Origin: Rhodospirillaceae bacterium | Lineage (GTDB): Bacteria; Pseudomonadota; Alphaproteobacteria; Rhodospirillales_A; Casp-alpha2 | Length of the DNA stretch: 6,666 nt | Reading direction: 5' to 3' | Assembly: GCA_003488105.1 (NCBI GenBank) | Contig: DNMS01000118.1 | Span: 1,019-7,684, forward strand | Made by a program: the position numbers and the translations under genes | The notes under the pieces: generated by a model | What the model saw: only the letters and a program-made list of their open reading frames with translations | The model's database searches: none | Told to the model about the DNA's origin: nothing | Shown here: positions 1-6,137 of the stretch, piece after piece | Layout: the number at the start of each line of letters is the position of its first letter | Position numbering within the stretch: position 1 is the first letter of the stretch

Positions 1-2
1 CG

Positions 3-1283
3 CGGGTCAAGGACCTGATCCCGATCCTCAGCGAGGCCGCGTTCAAGGAACCGGGCACGCTCGGCCAGATCACCCAACGCTCCCTGTTCGGGCGCGGCGT
101 CACGGGCACCCGCGCCATCGACCTGAACATCCTGGGCCCGGACCTGGAGCCGCTGATGGAGGTGGCCCTCAAGACCTTCAACCGCGTCAACCAGGAGTTC
201 CCCCGCAAGGAAGGCAATCAGGTCCGCCCGCAGCCGGAACTGGTCCTGGGCGCCCCCGAGCTGCGCATCCGCCCCAACCGGGTGAAGCTCGCCGACAACG
301 GCGTGACCGCGCGCCAACTGTCGGACACCATCGACGCCTTCAACGACGGCCTGCGCATCGCCGAAATCACCGTGGGCAACAAGTTGGTCGACCTGATGAT
401 CAAGGGGCCGCTGGATCAGGTCACCGAGACCCAGGGCATCAGCAACCTGCCGGTCGTGACCTCGGCCGGGCTGATCATTCCCGCGGCGTCCCTGGCCGAC
501 ATCGAAATGACCACGGGCCCGACCCAGATCAATCACTTCGAACGTCAGCGCGCGGTGACGCTATCGATCCTGCCGCGGGACGATGTGCCGCTGGAACAGG
601 CGCTCGACATCATCAAGACCAAGATCATCGACCCCATGTATGCCGAAGGCCTGCCGCCCGGTACATCGCTGCGCCTCACCGGCACGGCGGACAAGCTGAA
701 CCAAACCTGGCAGGCCATGAAGCTGGATCTGGGGATTGCCGTGATCATCGTCTATCTGGTGATGGCGGTGCTGTTCGAAAGCTTCCTTTATCCGCTCATC
801 ATCATGCTATCGGTGCCGCTGGCCACGGCGGGCGGTGTGGTCGGGCTGTCGTTGCTGAACATGTTCACGTTTCAGCCGCTGGACATGCTGACCCTGCTGG
901 GCTTCGTGATCCTGATCGGCATCGTCGTCAACAACGCGATCCTGCTGGTGCATCAGACCCTGGTGCACCTCCGCGAAGACGGCATGACCGCGGCCGAGGC
1001 AATCCGCGAGGCGACCAGCAATCGAATCCGGCCGATCTTCATGTCGACCCTGACCAGCGTGTTCGGAATGATGCCGCTGGTGGTGTTCCCCGGGGCCGGC
1101 TCGGAGCTCTATCGCGGGCTGGGCTCGGTCGTGTTGGGCGGCTTGTCGTTGTCGGCGATCTTGACGCTCGCCATCATTCCGCCGCTTTTGACCCTTGTCA
1201 TCGGGGGCGGTGAAAAACGGGCGAAATCTTCTGTCGGCCAGGGCACCGACGCCCCCGCCGCAGACCCCCAGGCAGCTGAATAA
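3..1283 (+). CDS. RND-family efflux permease, C-terminal part (5' truncated)
   Basis: This is the C-terminal 426 residues of an inner-membrane RND (HAE1/AcrB-like) proton-driven exporter. The reading frame is open from base 3, and the first Met (base 156) lies inside the domain, so the true start is outside the window. Full-length family members are about 1,000-1,050 residues, so roughly 40% is present. Residues 1 to about 240 are the second periplasmic porter/docking portion. Hydrophobic segments typical of TM8-TM12 follow at about 242-260, 264-284, 295-317, 343-363 and 372-400. TM10 carries the characteristic GIVVNNAILLVHQ stretch, and the loop before TM11 has RIRPIFMSTLTSVFGMMPLV. The tail after TM12 is short, hydrophilic and Ala/Pro-rich. 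A membrane-fusion partner would be expected upstream but is not visible. The substrate cannot be deduced. No strong terminator follows the TAA stop. Confidence 0.95.
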   Translation, partial: RVKDLIPILSEAAFKEPGTLGQITQRSLFGRGVTGTRAIDLNILGPDLEPLMEVALKTFNRVNQEFPRKEGNQVRPQPELVLGAPELRIRPNRVKLADNGVTARQLSDTIDAFNDGLRIAEITVGNKLVDLMIKGPLDQVTETQGISNLPVVTSAGLIIPAASLADIEMTTGPTQINHFERQRAVTLSILPRDDVPLEQALDIIKTKIIDPMYAEGLPPGTSLRLTGTADKLNQTWQAMKLDLGIAVIIVYLVMAVLFESFLYPLIIMLSVPLATAGGVVGLSLLNMFTFQPLDMLTLLGFVILIGIVVNNAILLVHQTLVHLREDGMTAAEAIREATSNRIRPIFMSTLTSVFGMMPLVVFPGAGSELYRGLGSVVLGGLSLSAILTLAIIPPLLTLVIGGGEKRAKSSVGQGTDAPAADPQAAE

Positions 1284-1338
1284 CCGTGATGACCCTAAAT
1301 CGAAAAACCGAAACGTCTAGACCACGATCTGTCCAAAA

Positions 1339-1350
1339 GTATGGGCATAC
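1339..1350. promoter_or_regulatory. Palindrome upstream of arsR-type gene
   Basis: GTATG-GG-CATAC is a perfect inverted repeat of two 5-base arms around GG. It lies about 140 bases upstream of the ArsR-type start, in a 206-base spacer with no gene. CAAAAG (1334-1339) and CTTTTG (1357-1362) flank it as another short inverted pair, but with a different centre. It could be a second operator half or a weak terminator stem for the permease gene. Short palindromes arise by chance, so this is a weak call. Confidence 0.25.
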
Positions 1351-1367
1351 CCTGGCCTTTTGTCCGG

Positions 1368-1399
1368 TTTTATCCGCCCGAGAAAATGCTTATATAAGC
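1368..1399 (+). promoter_or_regulatory. Probable promoter with overlapping palindromic operator for the arsR-type gene
   Basis: GCTTATATAAGC (1388-1399) is a perfect 12-base palindrome in an AT-rich patch within GC-rich DNA. It contains TATATA (1391-1396), a good -10 candidate. A weak -35 candidate, TTTTAT (1368-1373), lies 17 bases upstream. ArsR-family repressors typically bind AT-rich palindromes overlapping the -10 of their own promoter, so this is the best autoregulatory operator candidate. The start codon is about 90 bases downstream, implying a leader of some 80 bases. The palindrome is seen directly; the promoter and operator roles are inferred. Confidence 0.45.
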
Positions 1400-1489
1400 C
1401 CCTAGCACCCCACCGCGCGTAAACCTGAGGGTGAACGGGCGCGGTCAATAGCAACAACAACCATCGCAATAAGGACAATAACAACCGCC

Positions 1490-1816
1490 ATGCCAACTTA
1501 TACCGTAGAACAGAACCACGAACAGGCCAGCGCCCTTCTCAAGGCCATGAGCAACCCTCATCGTCTTCTCGTGCTGTGCCACCTTGCCCGCGGCGAAAAA
1601 TGCGTGGGCGAACTGGAAACCATCGTCGGACTGTCGCAGTCCGCCCTGTCGCAACACCTGGCGCGCCTGCGCCATGACGGCGTGGTCAAAACCCGCCGCG
1701 ACGCGCAGACGATCTTTTATTCCCTGCGGGGTGATGAAGCGATGACGATCCTTGAGGCGCTGGCCGGGCTATTCGAAATGCCCGCCGTCGTCGAAAAGGC
1801 GCGTATCGCCGTTTAA
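1490..1816 (+). CDS. ArsR-family winged-helix transcriptional repressor
   Basis: This 108-residue protein has the usual length of a small ArsR/SmtB dimeric repressor. The conserved segment ALLKAMSNPHRLLVL (15-29) leads into the winged helix, with recognition helix around LSQSALSQHLARLRHDG (48-64) and the wing RRDAQTIFYSL (69-79). The SQSALSQHLARLR pattern is closest to the BigR/YgaV/SqrR group, which senses sulfide or persulfide through two cysteines, one in helix 2 and one near the C-terminus. Here Cys30 matches the first, but the C-terminal position reads GLFEMP and has no Cys. A second Cys (Cys38, in GEKCVGEL) instead aligns with the first Cys of the ELCVCD metal-binding motif of classical ArsR. 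The effector is therefore uncertain. AAGGA (1471-1475) is the likely ribosome site, 14 bases before ATG, which is longer than usual. It lies in an A/C-rich leader with three CAATA repeats. The gene appears monocistronic and converges on the BKACE gene. Confidence 0.93.
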   Translation: MPTYTVEQNHEQASALLKAMSNPHRLLVLCHLARGEKCVGELETIVGLSQSALSQHLARLRHDGVVKTRRDAQTIFYSLRGDEAMTILEALAGLFEMPAVVEKARIAV

Positions 1817-1833
1817 TGCATGAGACAGGCTTG

Positions 1834-1854
1834 GGGGGCGGCATCGCCGCCCCC
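1834..1854. terminator. GC-rich hairpin between convergent genes
   Basis: A perfect 9-base-pair stem (GGGGGCGGC and GCCGCCCCC) closes on the 3-base loop ATC. It sits 17 bases after the ArsR-type stop and 35 bases beyond the BKACE stop on the opposite strand, where a shared bidirectional terminator would be expected. Neither side has a run of T, so it is not a textbook intrinsic terminator and may work with Rho or only protect the 3' ends. Confidence 0.5.
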
Positions 1855-1889
1855 GTGCCGGTCATGTCATGTCGGTGGCGTTTCGCCGC

Positions 1890-2768
1890 CTATTGCTTGC
1901 CCAGGCCGAGGATGCCCCGTGCCTCGTCCGGTGTGGCAACCGACGATCCCAGATTCTCGATAATCGCCGCCGCGCGCTCGACCAGGGCCGCGTTGGACGG
2001 CGCCAGTTCGCCTGCTCCCAAATAAATGTTGTCTTCCAGGCCGACCCGCACGTTGCCGCCCAGAAGGACCGCCTGGGCGACCATCGGGAATTGTTGGCGC
2101 GAGATGCCGAAGGCCGACCAGGGCGCGCCTTCTGGCAGGCGGTCACGCATGTGCATCATGGCTTCCGGGGTCGCCGTGGCGCCATAGGAAATGCCCAGGC
2201 ACAGTTGGAAATAGGGCGGAGAGTCGATGTGGCCTTCCTTGATCAGCTGCTTGCACAGTTCGATGTGCCCGGTGTCGAACACTTCCAATTCCGGCTTCAC
2301 GCCCGCCGCCTTGATGCGGTCGGCCATCACACGCATATGACGCGGCACGTTCATGAAGGCGCGTTCGCCGAAGTTCATGGTCGCGACGTCGAGCGAGCAA
2401 ACCTCCGGCTTTAGTTTCTCCACATGTGCGGTGCGTTTTTCCGGCGTGACGTATTCGGTGCCCGGGCCGGCGATCAGCGGATCTTCATCGCTCGGCATAT
2501 AGCGGGCACCGGGTCCGGTGGTCAGGTTGATGATCATGTTCGAGCCGGCGTCGCGGATGCGCTTCACGACTTCCTCGTAGTACTCGAACTTCATGCTCGG
2601 CGTGCCGTCGGGTTCACGCACATGGATGTGACAGACCGCCGCCCCCGCCTTTGCGGCGTCGAGCGACGACTGGGCGATCTGTTCCGGTGTCACGGGCGTC
2701 GCCTTGGTTTTTTGCGTGGTCGGCGCCGACCCGGTGACGGCGCAGGTAATAATTGTCTTCTGGCTCAT
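1890..2768 (-). CDS. BKACE-family (DUF849) beta-keto acid cleavage enzyme
   Basis: The 292-residue product belongs to the beta-keto acid cleavage family, TIM-barrel zinc enzymes typified by 3-keto-5-aminohexanoate cleavage enzyme (Kce). Members transfer the acetyl end of a beta-keto acid to acetyl-CoA, giving acetoacetyl-CoA and a new acyl-CoA. Visible signatures are ITCAVTG near the N-terminus, the zinc pair His47/His49 in CHIHVR, FDTGH (164-168), FQLCLGI (187-193), and GGNVRVGLEDN near the C-terminus. Glu245 there matches the third zinc ligand of Kce, and Arg241 and Asp246 match its catalytic Arg and Asp. The enzyme should be cytosolic and active. The start is the second ATG (MSQK), 11 bases after AGGAGG; an ATG 9 bases further upstream is only 2 bases from AGGAGG. 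Overall style resembles dehydrocarnitine-cleaving members, but no carnitine dehydrogenase or betainyl-CoA thioesterase is nearby, so the substrate is open. The gene is divergent from an AraC-type regulator that probably controls it. Confidence 0.93.
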   Translation of the reverse strand: MSQKTIITCAVTGSAPTTQKTKATPVTPEQIAQSSLDAAKAGAAVCHIHVREPDGTPSMKFEYYEEVVKRIRDAGSNMIINLTTGPGARYMPSDEDPLIAGPGTEYVTPEKRTAHVEKLKPEVCSLDVATMNFGERAFMNVPRHMRVMADRIKAAGVKPELEVFDTGHIELCKQLIKEGHIDSPPYFQLCLGISYGATATPEAMMHMRDRLPEGAPWSAFGISRQQFPMVAQAVLLGGNVRVGLEDNIYLGAGELAPSNAALVERAAAIIENLGSSVATPDEARGILGLGKQ

Positions 2769-2779
2769 GGTGGCCATTT

Positions 2780-2785
2780 CCTCCT
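2780..2785 (-). promoter_or_regulatory. Ribosome binding site of the BKACE gene
   Basis: AGGAGG on the minus strand is a full-match Shine-Dalgarno sequence. It favours the ATG at 2768-2766 (11-base gap) over the ATG at 2777-2775 (2-base gap), and it argues against the longer open frame that begins near 2867. Confidence 0.7.
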
Positions 2786-2923
2786 GGTTTATTGTGCCGA
2801 CATCATACGCACAGCGGCGGCCGGGCGGAAAGACGCCAACATCTCGGCAAACACCTGCCCAGAACAAATGGCATAAAAAGCGGGGTCGTTGTCATTGCGC
2901 CAAATACCGGGCCGCCGCACACT
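2786..2923. promoter_or_regulatory. Divergent control region between BKACE gene and GlxA-type regulator
   Basis: This gene-free stretch must carry both promoters. For the minus-strand BKACE gene, TATGAT (plus-strand 2802-2807) is a good -10 candidate. A weak -35 candidate, TTTCCG (plus-strand 2826-2831), lies 18 bases away, giving a leader of about 30 bases. No clear -10/-35 pair was found for the regulator; TTGTCA at 2889-2894 has no partner at proper spacing. AraC-type regulators often bind next to the promoter of the divergent target, so operator sites are expected here, but I could not identify a convincing repeat. Confidence 0.35.
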
Positions 2924-3964
2924 ATGGCCATGGCACCCGATACGACATCACAGGCGGATATACCCGCACGCCGACTGACCACGCCGAAGCGGATCGGCAT
3001 CGTCATTTTCGACCGTTGCCAGATCATCGACGCAACGGGCCCCGCCGCCGTGTTCGGGTCGGCCAACGAAATCCATCTGGCCAACGGCGGCAGCGGATCG
3101 CTTTACGACCTGCGCATGATCGCCGGCCGCCCGGGCCCCGTGCGCACATCGACCGGCGTCTCCCTGTGCGCCGACAGCGCCCTCAAGGACGCCGTCCCGC
3201 CGTTCGACACATTGATCTGCGCCGGCGGCAAGGGGTCCCTGAAGTTCACCGAAGACGCGGCAGCCATCGACGACATCCGCCGCTTGACGAAATCGGCGCG
3301 GCGCGTGGTTTCCGTCTGCACCGGGGCTTATGTTCTGGCCGTTGCCGGGCTGCTCGACGGACGCCGCGCGGTGACCCATTGGGCCCACTGCCGAAATCTG
3401 GCCGACCGGTTTCCCAAAGTCAGGGTCGACCCTGCCCCGATCTTCATCAAGGACGGCAACATCTATACCTCGGCCGGCGTGACCGCGGGCATGGACCTCG
3501 CCTTGGCGCTGCTGGAGGAAGACCACGGCAAGGCCCTGGCGTTAGAGGTGGCGCGGGAAATGGTCATGTTCATGAAGCGTCCCGGCTCCCAGGCCCAATT
3601 TTCACGCCAATTGTCGGCACAGATGGCACCGCGGGGAAACATCCGCGACGTGCAGATCTGGCTGCTGGACCGGCTGGCCGAGGATATCAGCGTCGAAACC
3701 ATGGCCGAACAGGCCGCCATGAGCCTGCGCACCTTCAACCGTCATTTCAAGAAAGCCACGGGCCGCACGCCCGCCGGCTTTGTCCAAGAGGCCCGTATCG
3801 AGGCGGCCCGCAACCTGTTGGAAGACAGCGACCTGCCCGTCAAGCTGATCGCCCGGCAATGCGGCTTCGGCGACGAAGAACGCATGCGCCGCGCCTTTCA
3901 TCGCAATCTGGGGGTCAGCCCCCAGGACTACCGGATGCGGTTTGCCTCCCTGGCCCCCGCCTAA
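2924..3964 (+). CDS. GlxA-family transcriptional regulator (DJ-1/PfpI-like domain plus AraC HTH)
   Basis: The 346-residue product has the two-part build of GlxA/CdhR-type AraC regulators. Residues 22 to about 200 form a DJ-1/PfpI (class I glutamine amidotransferase-like) domain that acts as a ligand sensor in such proteins. It retains an acidic residue in IIDATGP (Asp36) and a Cys at the nucleophile elbow (Cys132 in VSVCTGAYVLA), followed by GLLDGRRAVTHWA. Residues about 244-340 hold the two helix-turn-helix units, including MSLRTFNRHFKKATG and ARQCGFGDEERMRRAFHRNLG. Length is typical. The ATG at 2924 was chosen; ATG at 2930 is an alternative, and neither has a strong ribosome site. The frame is open further upstream to 2753, but that part overlaps the BKACE start and has no family resemblance. 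It likely controls the divergent BKACE gene and perhaps the downstream DJ-1 gene, 38 bases away. The ligand is unknown. Confidence 0.93.
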   Translation: MAMAPDTTSQADIPARRLTTPKRIGIVIFDRCQIIDATGPAAVFGSANEIHLANGGSGSLYDLRMIAGRPGPVRTSTGVSLCADSALKDAVPPFDTLICAGGKGSLKFTEDAAAIDDIRRLTKSARRVVSVCTGAYVLAVAGLLDGRRAVTHWAHCRNLADRFPKVRVDPAPIFIKDGNIYTSAGVTAGMDLALALLEEDHGKALALEVAREMVMFMKRPGSQAQFSRQLSAQMAPRGNIRDVQIWLLDRLAEDISVETMAEQAAMSLRTFNRHFKKATGRTPAGFVQEARIEAARNLLEDSDLPVKLIARQCGFGDEERMRRAFHRNLGVSPQDYRMRFASLAPA

Positions 3965-4002
3965 CCTTTTCCCGAACCCCAACCCTGACCGGAGATACCA
4001 TT

Positions 4003-4602
4003 ATGACCACGCAAATCGGCATTCTCGCCTTCAACGACATGGAAGAACTCGACGCCATCGGCCCCTGGGAGGTGTTCTCCTGGGCCGCCAAGCAGGAAAA
4101 TTCCGGCCTCGCCGTGTGCACCATCGGATCGGGCAGCCGTGAGATCACTTGCGCGAAGGGCCTTCGGATCGTCACCGATTACACCTTGGAGGACCATCCC
4201 AAGCTGGACATCGTCTTGGTCCCCGGCGGCCAGGGCACGCGGGCGATCTTCGCCAACGGCGGGCCGGAGATCGACTGGCTGAAGAAGGTCGCGCCGGACT
4301 GCACCTGGGTGACCAGCGTGTGCACGGGTGCGCTGCTGCTGCACCGGGCGGGTCAACTGCAGGGCAAGCGGGCGACGACCTATTGGGCGGCGGTCGATCT
4401 GTTGCGCGGCGGCGGCAACGTCGAGGTTATGGATGATGTGCGCTTCGTGCGCGACGGCAATGTCGTCACCTCGGCGGGCATTTCCGCCGGCATGGACATG
4501 TCGTTGTGGCTGCTGGGCCAGTTGAAGAGCCCGGAATTCGCCCGCTTCGTCCAGAAAGGGATCGAATACTTCCCGGCCCCGCCCTATACAGCGGCCGCCT
4601 GA
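4003..4602 (+). CDS. DJ-1/PfpI family protein, isonitrile hydratase-like
   Basis: The 199-residue product is a single DJ-1/PfpI domain. It most resembles isonitrile (isocyanide) hydratase InhA of Pseudomonas putida, which adds water to isocyanides to form N-substituted formamides. Shared features are Asp17 in ELDAIGP, the nucleophile elbow VTSVCTGALLL with Cys107-Thr108, the segment LQGKRATTYWA, the SAGISAGMDMSL stretch, and a C-terminus ending GIEYFPAPPY. The presumed catalytic Cys and Asp are both present. GGAG (3991-3994) lies 8 bases before ATG, an ideal ribosome site. It follows the GlxA-type gene in the same orientation and is probably co-transcribed with it. Its 3' end overlaps the convergent hydrolase gene by 19 bases. 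Many proteins named isonitrile hydratase have untested activity, so another role for the conserved Cys (glyoxalase- or amidase-like, or sensing) is possible. The family call is firm; the substrate is not. Confidence 0.92.
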   Translation: MTTQIGILAFNDMEELDAIGPWEVFSWAAKQENSGLAVCTIGSGSREITCAKGLRIVTDYTLEDHPKLDIVLVPGGQGTRAIFANGGPEIDWLKKVAPDCTWVTSVCTGALLLHRAGQLQGKRATTYWAAVDLLRGGGNVEVMDDVRFVRDGNVVTSAGISAGMDMSLWLLGQLKSPEFARFVQKGIEYFPAPPYTAAA

Positions 4603-5630
4603 TAGCGGTAGACCCCGGCGGCGTCGACGGAGCGGCGCACGCGTCCAAGCGTCATCAGGTGATGCAAATGCGCCAGACTTTCGCCGATGGCGAAGAACAT
4701 CTGGTGGGTGTCCATCTCGCGCTTGAACAGGTGTTCCAACACGTCGACCGCCGTCGCCCCGCCGTCACCGTCCCGCGCCGCACAGGCGGCCTGGGCGGCG
4801 TCCAGGCGTTCCACATGATGGGCGGCAAGGTCGTCCAGGCGGTCCAGAAGCCCCCGGAACGGCCAGTTATGGGACGGCAGCACCAAGGTATCGGCCGGCA
4901 AGTCCTTGAACCGCTTCAGGCTGTCCAGGAACCGCGCCAGGGGATCGGCCTCTGGCTCCTGCGGCCAGACGGACACGTTGGGGCTGATCTTGGGTAGGAT
5001 CTGGTCGCCGGAAATCAGCACGCCCAGGCCGGCACAATACAGGCAGGCGTGTTCCGGTGAATGGCCGTTGCCTTCGATCACGCGCCAGGAATAGGCCCCG
5101 ACGGCGAATTCGTCGCCGTGGGCGATGCGCCGGATGGCCGCCGGAATGGGCGAAATATTGCCGCCGTACCGCCCGACCCGGCGTTCGACCTGGTCCAGAC
5201 GCTCACCGGTAAAGCCGGCCGCCTTATAAAACGCGTGGGACACCGGCCCGGCGCTCTCACTCGTTTCGAAACTGAGCATGCGCCCCGTGGCCCATTCCGT
5301 GTAGGGCATCCACAGCGGCACCTTGAAACGCGCCGCCAGCCAGCCTGCCAACCCCACGTGATCGGGATGGAAATGGGTGACGATGATGCGTGTGACGGGC
5401 TTGCCACCCAGGGTGTTCTCGAATACGCGGTCCCAGGCGGCGCGGGTTTCCTCGGTATTGATACCGGTGTCGACGAGGGTCCAGCCGTCGCCGTCTTCCA
5501 GCATCCACAGGTTGATGTGGTTCAGCTTGAACGGCAGGGGCATGCGCAGCCAGCGTACGCCGGGCGCGACCTCCCAGGTTTCGCCAAGGGGCGGTTCACC
5601 GTCGAAGGCATAATCGGGTTGGAAAGACAC
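4584..5630 (-). CDS. Metallo-beta-lactamase-fold hydrolase with C-terminal winged-helix-like domain
   Basis: The 348-residue product is a cytosolic-looking MBL-fold metallohydrolase without a signal peptide. The metal site is complete: THFHPDHVG gives His86, His88, Asp90 and His91; GNGHSPEH gives His190; ISGDQILP gives Asp209; LPSHNWPF gives His254. Residues about 270-345 form an Ala/His-rich helical tail, with a segment around ESLAHLHHLMTLGRVRR. This is like the small winged-helix-like domain found after many thioesterase- or glyoxalase-II-type MBL hydrolases. Thioester or other acyl hydrolysis is therefore plausible, but the substrate cannot be read from sequence. Translation starts at a GTG; a weak GGAG lies 11 bases before it and no better in-frame start is close by. 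The 3' end overlaps the isonitrile-hydratase-like gene by 19 bases, tail to tail. The gene lies 131 bases downstream of the small protein gene on the same strand. That gap has a short CCCGG/CCGGG stem (5693-5707) but no clear promoter. Confidence 0.9.
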   Translation of the reverse strand: MSFQPDYAFDGEPPLGETWEVAPGVRWLRMPLPFKLNHINLWMLEDGDGWTLVDTGINTEETRAAWDRVFENTLGGKPVTRIIVTHFHPDHVGLAGWLAARFKVPLWMPYTEWATGRMLSFETSESAGPVSHAFYKAAGFTGERLDQVERRVGRYGGNISPIPAAIRRIAHGDEFAVGAYSWRVIEGNGHSPEHACLYCAGLGVLISGDQILPKISPNVSVWPQEPEADPLARFLDSLKRFKDLPADTLVLPSHNWPFRGLLDRLDDLAAHHVERLDAAQAACAARDGDGGATAVDVLEHLFKREMDTHQMFFAIGESLAHLHHLMTLGRVRRSVDAAGVYRYQAAAV

Positions 5631-5761
5631 GGAAGGATGGGCTCCGAATGGTCGTCAGGGCGGGAATGTGACTGCTACCACGCATCGCGGCGCCCGGGCA
5701 AGCCGGGTCGGCGCGGCGTCAGGGAACGGATTAAGGACGGCTGAGGGGGATAAGGTCCGCC

Positions 5762-5992
5762 CTAAGCGGCATGGCAGAACGGCCCGGATTCATCAATCGC
5801 CACGGTCTCGGCATTTTCACAGCCAAGGCGTTCAAGCACCTCCCGCGCCCGTTCCCGGGGAACCAGGGAAAGCTGATCGTCGGAAGCGCTCCAATAGAAA
5901 TCGACATGCGCCTGATGCGCCAGATGAGTTGGCGTGATGACGAAATATTCCGGGTCGTTGCGCGATACATAAACCAGCAATTGCGGTCTCAT
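5762..5992 (-). CDS. Small hypothetical protein, 76 residues
   Basis: I do not recognise this protein family. The chosen start gives MRPQLLVYVSRNDPEYFVI at the N-terminus. AGGAG (plus-strand 6003-6007) lies 10 bases before it, a good ribosome site. An upstream in-frame ATG at 6010 would add six residues but has only a poorly spaced AAGGA. The product looks soluble: an early beta-like strand (LLVYVS), a His-rich middle (THLAHQAHVDFYW), a charged helix-like part (RERAREVLERLG), and two cysteines, one near the C-terminal end. It has no signal peptide or membrane segment. The balanced composition and good ribosome site favour a real gene over a chance frame. It lies between the P460 gene (upstream, 185-base gap) and the MBL hydrolase (downstream), all on the minus strand. 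Confidence 0.65.
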   Translation of the reverse strand: MRPQLLVYVSRNDPEYFVITPTHLAHQAHVDFYWSASDDQLSLVPRERAREVLERLGCENAETVAIDESGPFCHAA

Positions 5993-6002
5993 CGGCTTGG
6001 TT

Positions 6003-6007
6003 CTCCT
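6003..6007 (-). promoter_or_regulatory. Ribosome binding site deciding the start of the small protein
   Basis: AGGAG on the minus strand lies 10 bases before the ATG at 5992-5990. It directly abuts the alternative ATG at 6010-6008, inside that longer reading, so it supports the shorter 76-residue form. Confidence 0.5.
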
Positions 6008-6137
6008 CATCTTCCTTAAGCGGATGTTTTTGAAGGAGGACGTTGTTGTCCGCGTTCTTTATCGCAGACAACGCGATCAAACACTATTGACCGAAAGTAT
6101 AGGATTCAGGGCGAATAGGTATGCATATGACCACAAC

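Noticed and set aside
1315..1322. GTCTAGAC palindrome after the RND gene
   Set aside because: Eight bases is too short to mean much, and nothing nearby supports a binding-site role.
2769..2867. N-terminal extension of the BKACE protein by 33 residues
   Set aside because: The extension has no family resemblance, and the full-match AGGAGG lies inside it, just ahead of the MSQK start.
1869..2876. Plus-strand open frames (1869-2414 and 2424-2876) opposite the BKACE gene
   Set aside because: They are antisense to a gene with clear family motifs and catalytic residues, and have no recognisable domain.
2753..2923. N-terminal extension of the GlxA-type regulator by 57 residues
   Set aside because: It would overlap the BKACE start and its ribosome site on the other strand, and its sequence is not like the family N-terminus.
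2704..4602. A 632-codon open frame on the plus strand joining sequence across the GlxA-type gene to the DJ-1 gene
   Set aside because: Upstream of 4003 the translation is Arg/Pro/Gly/His-rich low-quality sequence in a shifted frame of the regulator, typical of high-GC shadow frames. The DJ-1 domain begins cleanly at 4003 with its own ribosome site.
5693..5707. CCCGG/CCGGG stem between the small gene and the MBL hydrolase, as a terminator
   Set aside because: Only 5 base pairs with no T-run; such stems are common by chance in GC-rich DNA.
4506..5744. Plus-strand open frames opposite the MBL hydrolase
   Set aside because: The minus strand carries the complete metal-binding motif set; the plus-strand products have no domain features and are antisense shadows.
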